Source: Bacteriovorax sp. MedPE-SWde | GTDB taxonomy: Bacteria > Bdellovibrionota > Bacteriovoracia > Bacteriovoracales > Bacteriovoracaceae | DNA length: 64,000 bases | Assembly (NCBI GenBank): GCA_001874305.1 | Contig: MPCU01000002.1 | Span: forward strand, 62,001 to 126,000 | Direction: 5' to 3' | Part shown: piece by piece, positions 1 to 9,401 of the stretch | How the letters are laid out: the number at the start of each line of letters is the position of its first letter | Numbering within the stretch: position 1 is the stretch's first letter | The notes under the pieces: model-generated | Told to the model about the DNA's origin: nothing | The model's database searches: none | The model's input: the letters and a program-made list of their open reading frames with translations, nothing else | Translations under genes and position numbers: made by a program

Positions 1-2316
1 AAGATAGTACACAGGACCGATTTTATAGTTAAAGTATGCCATTGAATTAGATACTGATTCAAAGTTTAGTCTACAAGAGAAACAACCAGCACCATTTTTA
101 GGATCAACAGCATCTATTTCAGAAGCAGAGTAAACATTAATTTCGCTATCTTCTTTAGAAGAGCACATCCCTACTGAAATACCAGCGAAGTGATATGCAT
201 CATAACCATAGTTCTGTTTACCAGTTACTGATACAGCACATGGAACACCTAGTAGAGGCCCAAAATCTGCAACAAGCTCCATTTGAACACTTTGTTTCTT
301 ATACTTTTTGTCAAAGAGGATCTTTCCATCTTTTACCATTTTATCAAAAGAAGTAACGTGACCAGGTCTAAGGTTAAATTTTGTATAAATAACACCTGGA
401 GTGAATGCACTCATTGCCGCCTGAGATAAATCAGAAACAAAGTTAGTCATTATTGATTTACTCTTAAACCAAGGATCATATACCTTACAAGCTACTCTCT
501 CGGCATATGGATTAAATAACTCACTTGTCTTTGTCTTATTCTTTGCATTCCAAAAAGTAGAAGCATAGTAAGAAGCTCTTGAAACTTCTAAGATATGTTC
601 AACAGACTTTCTGATACATGCACTTGGTGATTCACAGATGACCTTACCTGTCTTAGCATATGCAAGGTATGGCTTCTTATTAAGTGCTTTTAACTTCTCA
701 GAAGAAGTAGATTTTATCTTAGTCTTATCTAGTATCTTATTGATATACCACTGAGCATAACCCGTCTTATCAATAGTAAATTCATTATTCCAAATTTTCT
801 TTTGATCAAGAGACTTACAAAAAGATCTTGTAGTATCCATAAGCTTTTCATAATCATCGAAAAGTGCTTCTAAGCTTTGTCCATGAAAAATAAGGTCAAG
901 ACTATCTACAAACCCACTACCTTTGATTAAGTTTATATGCTTCTTAGCAAAGCTAAAGTTCTCATGAGAAACCATCGCAACTTCACTACAAAGATAATAG
1001 AGGTCATTCTTTATTTCAGAACTTGTAAGCCCTGTCTTAGCATAATAAGACACAAGGTCATTATTAAGCTTTTGTACAGAAACCTTCTTATCTAAGATCG
1101 TATAGAAACTTAGCGCTGATACCAGCTTATTCTTTATGAATGCCTTAGTTCTTGAAAAGTTTGAAAATAGAGATTCAATCCACTTATCAGCATTTTCTCT
1201 TTGTGCAAGATCAAGAATGTCTGTGTTCACTTCAGTGAATGGATCTTCAATTAATGTATTTTGAGTTCCTTCTACAATTGGAGAAAGAACGTCGAGATCA
1301 AGAGCATTCTTTTTAAAGTCTCTCTTTCCCATCTCCCTAAGAACATTCTTAGCAAGATAATCATTACTACATTCAGGAGTATCAATACTCTTACATCCAT
1401 TTGATGCAAAAAGAATTGTTTGTGCAGCATTTGAATTCTTTAAAATTCTTTCGTGTGCTGGCTTCACTATATCAATGCTTCTATATGCCCATGCAAGATA
1501 GAGCTTTACACTATTCCAATAATCAAAACCAATCTCTTTATTCCAGTATTTCTCGTTAACACCTTGAATATCAAATTGGTAACCAGATACTTTTAAGCTT
1601 GAAAGATCATCTTCATCTTCACAGCTTCCAACAAATGTATCTGCTTTCTTTAAACTCTCCGCCATCTTTTGCAGAACTTCTCTATCAGGTTTAGTTCCAA
1701 AAAGGTGTGCCTGAAGAGGAGAAAACTTCTTTAACTTGAAACAAGTTAGTCTATTGTGACCATTAATTTTCTTTTGATTGAAGTAGTTATCTTCTGAGTG
1801 AAAATTATCAACTTCGTAGTTTTTTATGATTTTGCTTACTGCACTTTCTCTAAGGTTACTATTTTTCCAAAGTTCACTCATATAAGAATCAAGTTTCTTA
1901 CATTCACTTTGATCAAAACAGCTTTGAGCTATTGCTTTATAACGACTTGGTACATGATTTGTACTCTTGATTACAGGTAGCATTGGTAGCTGCCTAGTCA
2001 TTAATTTATTATGAATATCTTTTGTTAGAACTAGAATCTTCTTTCTGAAGTCTTTAACAAGTGACTTCGTTACAAGGTCTGAATCTTGTCCTGTTACTTT
2101 TGCAAGACGATAAGCAGCTTTCGCGGCCATCGTATTATCAAGCATAAGAAATGCCGACTTAGTAGGAAGAAGTGAATCTTTAGCACAACCCGCTCTATTT
2201 CTAAGCTCTAGCGGGTTCATATCTAGCTGAAGACCAGCTAAATCCTTGTCCCAATGATGAAACTCATTACCAGCAAAAGCTGTAAGCGATAGAAATATAA
2301 GGATAATTTTGTACAT
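1..2316 (-). CDS. Large secreted protein of unknown function (partial, C-terminus outside window)
   Basis: An open minus-strand frame runs from an ATG at 2316 without a stop to base 1, giving 772 codons, so the C-terminus lies beyond the window. The N-terminus (MYKIILIFLSLTAFAGN) is a short signal peptide, so the product is exported to the periplasm or beyond. I recognise no domain. Cysteines are scattered, with a CxxC near the visible end (GCFSCR), and there is no long hydrophobic stretch after the signal peptide. It lies downstream of the secreted Cys-rich genes at 2416-6791 on the same strand, but a strong terminator at 2367-2399 separates it, so it is probably transcribed separately. The start is the first ATG before a signal peptide; the ribosome site is weak (GAAAGAAC). 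Function unknown. Confidence 0.85.
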   Translation of the reverse strand, partial: MYKIILIFLSLTAFAGNEFHHWDKDLAGLQLDMNPLELRNRAGCAKDSLLPTKSAFLMLDNTMAAKAAYRLAKVTGQDSDLVTKSLVKDFRKKILVLTKDIHNKLMTRQLPMLPVIKSTNHVPSRYKAIAQSCFDQSECKKLDSYMSELWKNSNLRESAVSKIIKNYEVDNFHSEDNYFNQKKINGHNRLTCFKLKKFSPLQAHLFGTKPDREVLQKMAESLKKADTFVGSCEDEDDLSSLKVSGYQFDIQGVNEKYWNKEIGFDYWNSVKLYLAWAYRSIDIVKPAHERILKNSNAAQTILFASNGCKSIDTPECSNDYLAKNVLREMGKRDFKKNALDLDVLSPIVEGTQNTLIEDPFTEVNTDILDLAQRENADKWIESLFSNFSRTKAFIKNKLVSALSFYTILDKKVSVQKLNNDLVSYYAKTGLTSSEIKNDLYYLCSEVAMVSHENFSFAKKHINLIKGSGFVDSLDLIFHGQSLEALFDDYEKLMDTTRSFCKSLDQKKIWNNEFTIDKTGYAQWYINKILDKTKIKSTSSEKLKALNKKPYLAYAKTGKVICESPSACIRKSVEHILEVSRASYYASTFWNAKNKTKTSELFNPYAERVACKVYDPWFKSKSIMTNFVSDLSQAAMSAFTPGVIYTKFNLRPGHVTSFDKMVKDGKILFDKKYKKQSVQMELVADFGPLLGVPCAVSVTGKQNYGYDAYHFAGISVGMCSSKEDSEINVYSASEIDAVDPKNGAGCFSCRLNFESVSNSMAYFNYKIGPVYYL

Positions 2317-2360
2317 AGTTCTTTCTACAGGAAAAATAGGGTTAAATAGTTAAAATTGTA

Positions 2361-2400
2361 AAAAAGAAAGGGCACTTTTATTGAATAAAAGTGCCCTTTA
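2361..2400 (-). terminator. Rho-independent terminator after the 2416-2940 gene
   Basis: Perfect 14-bp stem: 2367-2380 pairs with 2386-2399 around a 5-base loop. On the minus strand it is followed by a T-rich run (CTTTTTTACAATTTTA). It closes the secreted-protein unit coming from the right. Confidence 0.9.
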
Positions 2401-2415
2401 AATATATTTTACTTA

Positions 2416-2940
2416 TTACTTTGTACAACCTTTAACATTGTTCATGATCGTAGTGTAGAACATGATCATAGCTTCATCAGCTGGTGTGAAACCTCTTCTA
2501 GTTCCACCTTCGTCAGTTAAAAGACCAAACATATATCTGTTTAGTGAATAGTATACTGATTTTGGTACTTTAACAGTTTGAGTACACTTACCTTTGCTAT
2601 ATTTAACTTGGAATCCCCAGTTAAGAGTTCCACATGTATTACATCCACCGTATCCGTCAGTATAAATATTTACACCATCTTTACCACCAGACTGCATTCC
2701 ATTTCCTTCTCCTACTCCAAAAGAAACTTCGAATCCACCATATCTACTTTCCATAGAATGAAGTGTACAAAGACCATTTGAACAAGAAACTGCTGCTTCT
2801 CTATCGATCTCTAAAAGAATTGATTCATCAGAAAATCTATCGAATACGAATTGATCTTCTCCATTTCCAAATAAGTCATCTACATCAGATGCAAATGCCA
2901 TTGAACTAACCATTGCTAATAAAAGTAAAAATTTCTTCAT
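2416..2940 (-). CDS. Small secreted Cys-containing protein, unknown function
   Basis: 174 residues. The start at 2940 is chosen over upstream starts because GGAG lies 7 bases before it and the product then begins with a clean signal peptide (MKKFLLLLAMVSSMAFA, cleavage before SD). The mature part has an acidic N-terminus, a CSNGLC pair, a Gly-rich middle with a CNTC pair and a C-terminal Cys; even cysteine numbers suggest disulfides in the periplasm. No family recognised. It starts 12 bases after the stop of the preceding gene and ends just before a strong terminator, so it is the last gene of the unit that begins at 5796 or 6791. Confidence 0.8.
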   Translation of the reverse strand: MKKFLLLLAMVSSMAFASDVDDLFGNGEDQFVFDRFSDESILLEIDREAAVSCSNGLCTLHSMESRYGGFEVSFGVGEGNGMQSGGKDGVNIYTDGYGGCNTCGTLNWGFQVKYSKGKCTQTVKVPKSVYYSLNRYMFGLLTDEGGTRRGFTPADEAMIMFYTTIMNNVKGCTK

Positions 2941-2951
2941 CTTAATCTCCA

Positions 2952-4187
2952 TTAATTTGCACCGTTTCCATGAATAGGACCACATGCACTTCTACATGTA
3001 CCCACATAATCATGTTGGTGAATATCTCTAAATTCTTTATTATCTTTACCGTGTTTAATATATGCTTTTAAGTGATCAGAATCATCAAACTGTAATTGTG
3101 TACATTCATGAATCTTCTTCTTATTAACTGTCTGAAATGGTGTACCAACTGTTACCGCGGCAATATGTGGTCCATAACTATGATTAGTTCCGTTATTTCC
3201 ACCAGGTCCACCACCGTTTGTGATTTCCTGAACGTGGCAAATATTTATAGGACCTTCATTATATGGAGGCACATCAATTTCAAGATTGTTTTGAACAGTT
3301 ATCTTCTTTAAATCCCATGGACGCATTACTTCAGGCTTCATTTCTCTAAAAGCCTGTCTAACAACACAGAACTCTGCATTACTAATATTAAAGTCATATG
3401 TAGCAATAGTTCCAATTTGAAATGGTACTTCTGTAGAAGATTCAACCTTTGTTAAAGTATCGTAATCATAAACTCCATCAAAATCATAATCACAATAAAT
3501 ATGATACTTAGATTTTAAGTCTGTCACTTCTGTATAAGTTGCACCTATTTCAGAGTGCCCAATAATATTTGATTGAATATTGAAATCAAGGTCGTATTGT
3601 TTTGTACCTGTTGTATTCATCCAACACATATCTACAAAGTATTCCCCGTTCATTCTCTCTGATCCAAGGTTAAATGATAGACCACCATCATTTACAATTC
3701 TCTTCGTGGCAGGTGTATTTGTAGCGGCCTTAAAACGATCCTTACCGGCCTGAATATTTCTTGTTTCTAAGTTTGTTGATACTTCTGAGAATGGATCAAA
3801 ATCAACAAGGTCAACTCTAAAGAAGTCATACAAGTAGTGATCAGTTGGACCTGAGCAAGTACAATTTCTTGAATCTCCACAATCAGCAACGTACTGAGTA
3901 GAATTCTCGTCTTTTCTGATACATATTTGAGCTGCAGAGTCTTTTTGTCTCATACCTGCATTACATACGTAAGGCGTCTTAATATCTTTAAGACGACATG
4001 GACCGTAGTAATCCATCTCATGTTCAGCAAGGTGTCCATATAGAGATGAAAAACTAACACAAACGTCCACATAGTTAGGATTGATCTCACTACCAGCGTG
4101 ACATACCAATGCTTTATAGTCTGGACAATTATTCTTTGCCAGAACTGAGCTACTAATAAATATAAGAAATAATATCGCTATTTTCAT
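2952..4187 (-). CDS. Secreted Cys-rich protein, paralogue of the 5859-6791 product
   Basis: 411 residues. A TTG start at 4199 is possible, but the ATG at 4187 gives a normal signal peptide (MKIAILFLIFISSSVLA) and lies one base past the stop of the upstream gene. Residues about 60-200 carry a CNAG...C...C..C.C pattern followed by LSFNLGSERMNGEYFVDMCW. The same order (CNAG, then LSFALGSERYGAEYFVDVCF) occurs in the 310-residue product at 5859-6791, so the two are homologous, although this one has an extra C-terminal part with a Gly/Asn-rich linker and two more CxxxC pairs. Family unknown. Context suggests an exported complex or a surface protein set. Confidence 0.8.
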   Translation of the reverse strand: MKIAILFLIFISSSVLAKNNCPDYKALVCHAGSEINPNYVDVCVSFSSLYGHLAEHEMDYYGPCRLKDIKTPYVCNAGMRQKDSAAQICIRKDENSTQYVADCGDSRNCTCSGPTDHYLYDFFRVDLVDFDPFSEVSTNLETRNIQAGKDRFKAATNTPATKRIVNDGGLSFNLGSERMNGEYFVDMCWMNTTGTKQYDLDFNIQSNIIGHSEIGATYTEVTDLKSKYHIYCDYDFDGVYDYDTLTKVESSTEVPFQIGTIATYDFNISNAEFCVVRQAFREMKPEVMRPWDLKKITVQNNLEIDVPPYNEGPINICHVQEITNGGGPGGNNGTNHSYGPHIAAVTVGTPFQTVNKKKIHECTQLQFDDSDHLKAYIKHGKDNKEFRDIHQHDYVGTCRSACGPIHGNGAN

Positions 4188-4188
4188 A

Positions 4189-5796
4189 TTAAAAATCAAA
4201 GTCCCCTAGTCCTGCATCATCTTCATCAGAGTTATCAATACCACAGTTAACCTTTGGAAAAGCATAATTTGAAAAGCTTTCATTATTTACAATATTAGAG
4301 TTTCTAGAGAAGCTAACATTTGAGAATTTAGCATTCTTTAAGTCACCAGTAAGTTCAAACTTCATAATGATCTTGTTCTTCATAGAGGCTTGTTTCACGC
4401 ACTTACCGTTGAAACATGTCTTTTCAAAGTATGGAGGCCAAAATGAATTTTTAAATGTTAATTGAACAGATCTTAAGGCTTCTTGAACACCTAAGAATCC
4501 ATTACCTGTAAATGAGATTCCATTAATATTTCTAATAGAAGGAAGTCTACTTAATTCACCTACCATATTAATTTGAGGAATTTCTCTAATACGACTCCCC
4601 TCTCTATTCATTTCACCAATTACATTATTCATTTTGAGCATCTTTTCAATACGCCCTTTAAACGAAAGGTAATTAAGTTCTTGATCACTTAGATCTATTT
4701 CTAAAATATACTTCTTATTAAGTTCAATAATATTTTTTGGTATCTTAACACCAACACCTTTTAATAGTCCTTGCCACTGAGCAGGAGCAACGCCACCATC
4801 AAACCATGAAGTTAATAGCTCTTTACGGCCTTTATTAACTTCAAATAAAGCAAAGTCACCAACAACAGGTTGAGAATAGTCACATGAGCTTGTACAAACA
4901 TTATCAATACACTTTCTTTCACATCTATTATCTACCAGTAGTGGAAATTCAAATTCATCAAATGATGATGATTTTAAATTAACTGAAGGCTCACCTAAAT
5001 ATATATTTGGCATATTCCATGAAGTTGGCCATGTAGGTTTCTTATCTCCAGTATATGAATTAGTCGCTAATAAATTCTCTGGAGAATTAACAGAAATTCT
5101 TAAGTTTGTTTGCTTAATTGATGTTAGATCTGGAGAAAAACCAGTTTGGTCACCGGCCGTATATATAGACAAGACACCAAGTACGTCTTGTAGAATCAAT
5201 TTGTTTTCCTTATAAAAATCTAAATCACGACACTCTTGAGCAACATCTACAGAGAATGCTATTGAAGAGTCGATCTTTGGCTTAACAAAGCAATAAGGAC
5301 CGATGAAGTCGACAGAATGATTCGACTTTCGAATTACAGTACAACCTGGTTGATTATCTGTAATATCAATACCTGATCTAGAAAAATCAGTAATACTAAA
5401 CTTTAAACATCTATTAACAAAGTTTCTTTTATCTAAAAGCCTCTTCCTTCTCTCTGATGACTCTTGAACATTTTGGAAGTAGTTATTTTCGATATGACAC
5501 TGTTCACCTGAACCAGAGATCTGATCGTTAATACTATAAGTTAAAAAGTCATCAGAAAGAATAAAGTTTTCTAGGGCAACTGCAAACATGACATACTGAT
5601 CACGTTGTGCTGTTATAGAACAGCTCTCAAGGCTGACATCTGGTCTATCCCAAATCATTCGTGTTTCATTGTAGAAGTACATATTACTATTCATTGGATC
5701 AATTGCCATATTCAACGTGTATGGTGCTGATACAGAAGTACATCCAAAAGCGGATGTTCCTAAAAATAAAATAAATAATAAAACTAACTTCTTCAT
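4189..5796 (-). CDS. Secreted protein of unknown function, 535 residues
   Basis: Starts with MKKLVLLFILFLGTSAFGC. A signal peptide is clear; the AFGC at its end resembles a lipobox poorly (Phe at -2), so lipidation is uncertain. The body has many cysteines, including ERKCIDNVCTSSC and FEKTCFNGKC, and ends in an acidic tail (SDEDDAGLGDFDF). No domain recognised. It is followed after one base by the 2952-4187 gene and preceded by a hairpin at 5818-5843, so it probably receives only part of the transcription coming from 5859-6791. Likely periplasmic or cell-surface; function unknown. Confidence 0.8.
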   Translation of the reverse strand: MKKLVLLFILFLGTSAFGCTSVSAPYTLNMAIDPMNSNMYFYNETRMIWDRPDVSLESCSITAQRDQYVMFAVALENFILSDDFLTYSINDQISGSGEQCHIENNYFQNVQESSERRKRLLDKRNFVNRCLKFSITDFSRSGIDITDNQPGCTVIRKSNHSVDFIGPYCFVKPKIDSSIAFSVDVAQECRDLDFYKENKLILQDVLGVLSIYTAGDQTGFSPDLTSIKQTNLRISVNSPENLLATNSYTGDKKPTWPTSWNMPNIYLGEPSVNLKSSSFDEFEFPLLVDNRCERKCIDNVCTSSCDYSQPVVGDFALFEVNKGRKELLTSWFDGGVAPAQWQGLLKGVGVKIPKNIIELNKKYILEIDLSDQELNYLSFKGRIEKMLKMNNVIGEMNREGSRIREIPQINMVGELSRLPSIRNINGISFTGNGFLGVQEALRSVQLTFKNSFWPPYFEKTCFNGKCVKQASMKNKIIMKFELTGDLKNAKFSNVSFSRNSNIVNNESFSNYAFPKVNCGIDNSDEDDAGLGDFDF

Positions 5797-5817
5797 ACAA
5801 AATACCTGTTTAAAAGG

Positions 5818-5843
5818 AGTGCCTCAGGTAATCCTGAGGCACT
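5818..5843 (-). terminator. Hairpin between the 5859-6791 gene and the next gene
   Basis: Perfect 11-bp inverted repeat (5818-5828 with 5833-5843, 4-base loop). On the minus strand it is followed by CTCCTTTTAAA, a short U-tract, so it looks like a moderate terminator or attenuator that lowers expression of the downstream genes relative to the 310-residue protein. Confidence 0.65.
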
Positions 5844-5858
5844 TAATATCTATGCTAA

Positions 5859-6791
5859 TTATTCTTCTAATGGCTCGTTAACTGAAGAGTAAGTACAGAT
5901 TTGAGCTTTTTGCTTTTTCCATTTTCTTACTGAGTTAATTCCAGCTACAGTTGATTCTCTGAAAGAGTATCTGAAGTAACAACCTTTTAGGTCTTCTCTT
6001 GTAGAGTCATTGATAAGTCTCTTAAGTTGACCGTCATTGAAGTTTGTCCACTGAGTTGTGTAGTTCTTTACTGGTGCATTTTTTCCTTTAGCTTTACAGT
6101 AAAGAGATGCTCTTACTTGTAGACCTGAAAGATCTTGGTAAGACTGTGAAGAGTATACGTTGTTATTGTTAACAGCGTTGATGTCAAAAGTTCCACCAGC
6201 AAGTTGAGTACTGATATCAGTAACAGTTACACCACCCATGATTGCCCAGTTAAGGTAATCAGAGTTGTTGAATGAAGTTGGGTAATCAATTTGAGTTGCT
6301 CTAAAACATACGTCTACGAAGTACTCAGCACCATATCTTTCAGAACCAAGTGCGAAAGAAAGTGAAGTAAGTTGCTTTCCAAACTTAGAAGAGTCAGAGA
6401 AAAGAGTTCTGAAGCTGTTCTTAGAAGCAGTATACTTAACATTTTGGATGTTTGATGGTGCAACACCATTGTCAGTCCAGTTAGCATGGCTAGCTGTAAA
6501 GAAATCTAGTCTGTACTCACCTGCGTGAGAAACATAATCGTCACCTAGTCCACCACCAGTACAAACACAGTTACAGTCTTGACCGTCTGTACATACTGAA
6601 GTTGGGTCACATGAATTTAAAGTCTCTCTGTTGTAACATACTCTTCCTGCTGGATTAGTGTGCTTAAGACCTGCGTTACATGCGTACATAGAGTTACCTG
6701 AAGAAGTAACGTCAAATTTGAATGCTAGGTTTACTGCGTTCGCTGAAACAGCAGTAAGTAGCATAAACATACCTACTAATAAATTTCTCAT
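5859..6791 (-). CDS. Secreted Cys-rich protein, paralogue of the 2952-4187 product
   Basis: 310 residues with a signal peptide (MRNLLVGMFMLLTAVSANA) and a strong ribosome site (AAAGGAGAAAAG) before the ATG at 6791. Residues about 37-80 contain CNAG followed by a dense cysteine cluster (CDPTSVCTDGQDCNCVC); residues about 145-165 contain LSFALGSERYGAEYFVDVCF. Both blocks recur in the 2952-4187 product. Towards the C-terminus both also keep an FR(Y/Q)xFRE-like stretch and a final Cys. No known family. As the first and best-translated gene of the block, it may be the most abundant member of this exported set. Confidence 0.82.
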   Translation of the reverse strand: MRNLLVGMFMLLTAVSANAVNLAFKFDVTSSGNSMYACNAGLKHTNPAGRVCYNRETLNSCDPTSVCTDGQDCNCVCTGGGLGDDYVSHAGEYRLDFFTASHANWTDNGVAPSNIQNVKYTASKNSFRTLFSDSSKFGKQLTSLSFALGSERYGAEYFVDVCFRATQIDYPTSFNNSDYLNWAIMGGVTVTDISTQLAGGTFDINAVNNNNVYSSQSYQDLSGLQVRASLYCKAKGKNAPVKNYTTQWTNFNDGQLKRLINDSTREDLKGCYFRYSFRESTVAGINSVRKWKKQKAQICTYSSVNEPLEE

Positions 6792-6939
6792 CTTTTCTCC
6801 TTTTTATAGACGTGAGATTAAATTGTTATTTTCTTTGTGAAAGTTTCTTATCAAACATTTCATGAATATTAATTGGATGTGTGTAAATAGAGTAAAATCT
6901 ACAAAGTGTAAACAAGAATTGTCAGTATGCGTTGTTTAT

Positions 6940-6963
6940 TACAGTCAAGCTTTCTTGACTGTA
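6940..6963. other. Perfect palindrome upstream of the 5859-6791 gene
   Basis: TACAGTCAAG (6940-6949) is repeated inverted at 6954-6963 with a 4-base spacer. It lies between the uvrB stop and the promoter region of the 5859-6791 gene. No clear U-tract follows on the minus strand, so it may be a uvrB terminator or an operator; I cannot tell which. Confidence 0.5.
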
Positions 6964-7001
6964 GGAGGGGGATTTAGCTTATTCTAATTACTTATAAAGA
7001 A

Positions 7002-9005
7002 TTAGCACATTGTTAAATAAATTTCATTTGCCATTTTTATCTCGTCACGAATCTTGGCAGCGTCTTCAAAACGGAGATCTCGAGCGGCCTCTTTCATTTC
7101 AACTTTGAGGTCATCAATACGTTTTTTAATTTGGATTGGATCGAGCTCAACATGAATTTGCTCTTTAGTACGCTTCTTCTTTTTATTGCCTCTAAGGGTT
7201 TCAATAACGCCTCCTGAAACTTCTTTGAGGATAGTTTTAGGAGTTATTCCATTATCTATATTGTACTGGTTTTGAATTTTACGACGTCTCTCAGTCTCAT
7301 CTATGGCCTTCTTCATGCTTTTAGTAATCTTATTCGCGTATAGAAATACTCTACCTTCGGCATTTCTTGCGGCACGGCCAATCGTCTGAACCAGAGAGCG
7401 CTCAGATCTTAAAAAGCCTTCTTTATCTGCATCTAATATTCCTACTAGAGATACTTCAGGAATATCTAGCCCCTCTCTTAAGAGGTTAATACCTACGAGA
7501 ACATCGAACTCTCCGAGTCTAAGATCACGTAGGATCTCCATTCTTTCAAGAGTATCTATATCACTATGAAGGTACTGAACTTTTATTCCAACACTCTTAT
7601 AAAAGCTTGTAAGCTCTTCTGCTAGCTTCTTAGTAAGAGTCGTGACAAGAACACGTTGTCCCTTTTCAATAACTTTTTTAATCTCAACTAATAAGTCATC
7701 AACTTGCGTTGTAGCTTCTCTTACCTCAACAAGAGGATCTAAAAGTCCTGTAGGTCTAATAATCTGCTCGACATATTCTCCATGGGTTCTTTCTAACTCA
7801 TAATGACCTGGAGTCGCCGATACGTAGAGAACATCATCTTTTTTAGATTCAAATTCTTGAAAGTTTAAAGGACGATTATCTAAAGCAGAAGGTAGTCTAA
7901 AACCAAAGTTTACAAGGTTATCTTTTCTCGCTCTATCACCTCTATACATTCCTCCAACTTGAGAAACAGTAATATGTGATTCATCAACAATGAGAAGAAA
8001 ATCATTTTTAAAGTAATCAATTAATGTTGGGGGTGGATCGCCGGCATTAGCACCAGTCATATGACGAGAGTAGTTTTCAATACCTGAGCAAAAGCCCATC
8101 TCTTCAAGCATTTCAAGATCTAGCATTGTCCGTTGTTCAAGTCTTTGTTTCTCAACAAGCTTTTCTTGTTCTTGTAACTCTTGCAATCTTTCGCGCAACT
8201 CCACAGCAATAGTCTTAATGGCACGATCTCTTTTTTCCTCACCAACAACATAGTGAGACTTTGGATATATAGTTACACGATCTAGTTTTTCAAGAACTGT
8301 ACCTCGAAGAGGATCAACTATTGTAAGTGCCTCAACTTCATCATCAAAGAATTCAATTCTTATAACATTACTATCTTCATGGGCCGGAAAGACTTCTACA
8401 ATATCTCCTCGAACTCTAAAGCAACCTCTAGAGAAATCAACATCATTTCTTTGAAACTGAATAGATACAAGTTGTTTTAATAGTTCATCTCTATCGACAA
8501 TATCACCAACAAATAGAACTCTCTTCATTGACTCGTATTCTGCAGGAGACCCGATACCGTAAATACAACTAACACTTGCTATAATAATAACGTCATCTCT
8601 TTCTAAGAGACTTCTTGTGGCCGCATGTCGCAGCTTATCTATTTCATCATTAATAGAAGCATCTTTTTCTATGAATGTATCTGTTCCTGGAACGTAGGCC
8701 TCAGGTTGATAGTAATCATAGTATGATACGAAGTACTCGACTGCATTATCAGGAAAGAACTCACGAAACTCTGAATATAATTGAGCGGCCAGAGTTTTAT
8801 TATGTGCAAGAATAAGAGTTTTCTTACCTAATTTTTGAATGACATTGGCCATGGTAAAAGTTTTACCCGAACCAGTAACACCCAGTAAGGTTTGCTCTTT
8901 CTCTCCTGATTGAAAACTACTTGTCAGTTTTTTGATGGCCTCTGGTTGATCACCACAAGGACTAAAAGGAGATACTAAATTGAAAACTTCGCTATTCTTA
9001 TTCAT
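7002..9005 (-). CDS. uvrB: UvrABC excinuclease subunit B
   Basis: 667 residues, normal length for UvrB. It verifies and loads onto damaged DNA with UvrA and then recruits UvrC in nucleotide excision repair. Visible marks: Walker A GVTGSGKT at 42-49, the damage-probing beta-hairpin region with [10 protein letters not shown] near residue 100, the helicase motif VDESH, the GRAARN motif VI region near the C-terminal half, and a C-terminal UVR domain ([17 protein letters not shown]) that binds UvrC. The start at 9005 has no Shine-Dalgarno sequence, but a TATTCT hexamer ends 7 bases upstream, suggesting a leaderless mRNA. The gene lies 33 bases downstream of the 9039-9401 gene, so it may also be read from that operon. 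Confidence 0.97.
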   Translation of the reverse strand: MNKNSEVFNLVSPFSPCGDQPEAIKKLTSSFQSGEKEQTLLGVTGSGKTFTMANVIQKLGKKTLILAHNKTLAAQLYSEFREFFPDNAVEYFVSYYDYYQPEAYVPGTDTFIEKDASINDEIDKLRHAATRSLLERDDVIIIASVSCIYGIGSPAEYESMKRVLFVGDIVDRDELLKQLVSIQFQRNDVDFSRGCFRVRGDIVEVFPAHEDSNVIRIEFFDDEVEALTIVDPLRGTVLEKLDRVTIYPKSHYVVGEEKRDRAIKTIAVELRERLQELQEQEKLVEKQRLEQRTMLDLEMLEEMGFCSGIENYSRHMTGANAGDPPPTLIDYFKNDFLLIVDESHITVSQVGGMYRGDRARKDNLVNFGFRLPSALDNRPLNFQEFESKKDDVLYVSATPGHYELERTHGEYVEQIIRPTGLLDPLVEVREATTQVDDLLVEIKKVIEKGQRVLVTTLTKKLAEELTSFYKSVGIKVQYLHSDIDTLERMEILRDLRLGEFDVLVGINLLREGLDIPEVSLVGILDADKEGFLRSERSLVQTIGRAARNAEGRVFLYANKITKSMKKAIDETERRRKIQNQYNIDNGITPKTILKEVSGGVIETLRGNKKKKRTKEQIHVELDPIQIKKRIDDLKVEMKEAARDLRFEDAAKIRDEIKMANEIYLTMC

Positions 9006-9012
9006 AGACTTA

Positions 9013-9018
9013 AGAATA
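9013..9018 (-). promoter_or_regulatory. Probable -10 box placing the uvrB transcript start at its ATG
   Basis: TATTCT on the minus strand, 7 bases before the uvrB ATG, with a 4/6 -35-like TAGACT 17 bases further upstream (9036-9041). No ribosome site lies in between. Confidence 0.45.
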
Positions 9019-9038
9019 ACGAAGATCTTATCTTTAGT

Positions 9039-9401
9039 CTATTTTGATATAATATAGGCCAAAATTTTATTCTTTTTAACGGTTTCAGCAGGAAAACTAA
9101 ATTTCTTGATCTCTTTTACAAATTTACCTGCAGAAGGATGATTAAATTCTATGCCATGTAAGTTATCTACCTGATAGATACCTTTCTTAGTGACAAGCAT
9201 CCTAAGATCATCCACATGTACTTTGCCTGCCCCTGTGACTTCCCCTAACCGAACAGAAAGACCCAGATCATTCAAGCGTTGAGTAGAATAATTATTTGCC
9301 ATCAGTATTGTTTGAACTTCTTTTCCTGCACCAGTAGTTTCACCGGCCTCGCTAAAGAAAGAAATCATAAGAAGAATAAAAATTAGTGCTAGTTTATTCA
9401 T
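9039..9401 (-). CDS. Small secreted protein, unknown function
   Basis: 120 residues with an N-terminal signal peptide (MNKLALIFILLMISFFSEAG). No recognised domain; the mature part is short, mixed alpha/beta in character and contains a repeated ETTGAGK/EVTGAGK motif about 35 residues apart. Its ATG overlaps the stop of the upstream HTH gene as ATGA (9398-9401), so the two are translationally coupled. Being coupled to an HTH regulator and just before uvrB, it may share stress-related control, but that is inference. Confidence 0.75.
   Translation of the reverse strand: MNKLALIFILLMISFFSEAGETTGAGKEVQTILMANNYSTQRLNDLGLSVRLGEVTGAGKVHVDDLRMLVTKKGIYQVDNLHGIEFNHPSAGKFVKEIKKFSFPAETVKKNKILAYIISK

Noticed and set aside
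1798-1980. 60-codon plus-strand frame
   Set aside because: Antisense shadow of the partial minus-strand gene at 1-2316; no ribosome site.
4197-4199. TTG start at 4199 for the 2952 gene
   Set aside because: It would add four residues before a normal signal peptide and overlap the upstream gene; ATG 4187 is better.
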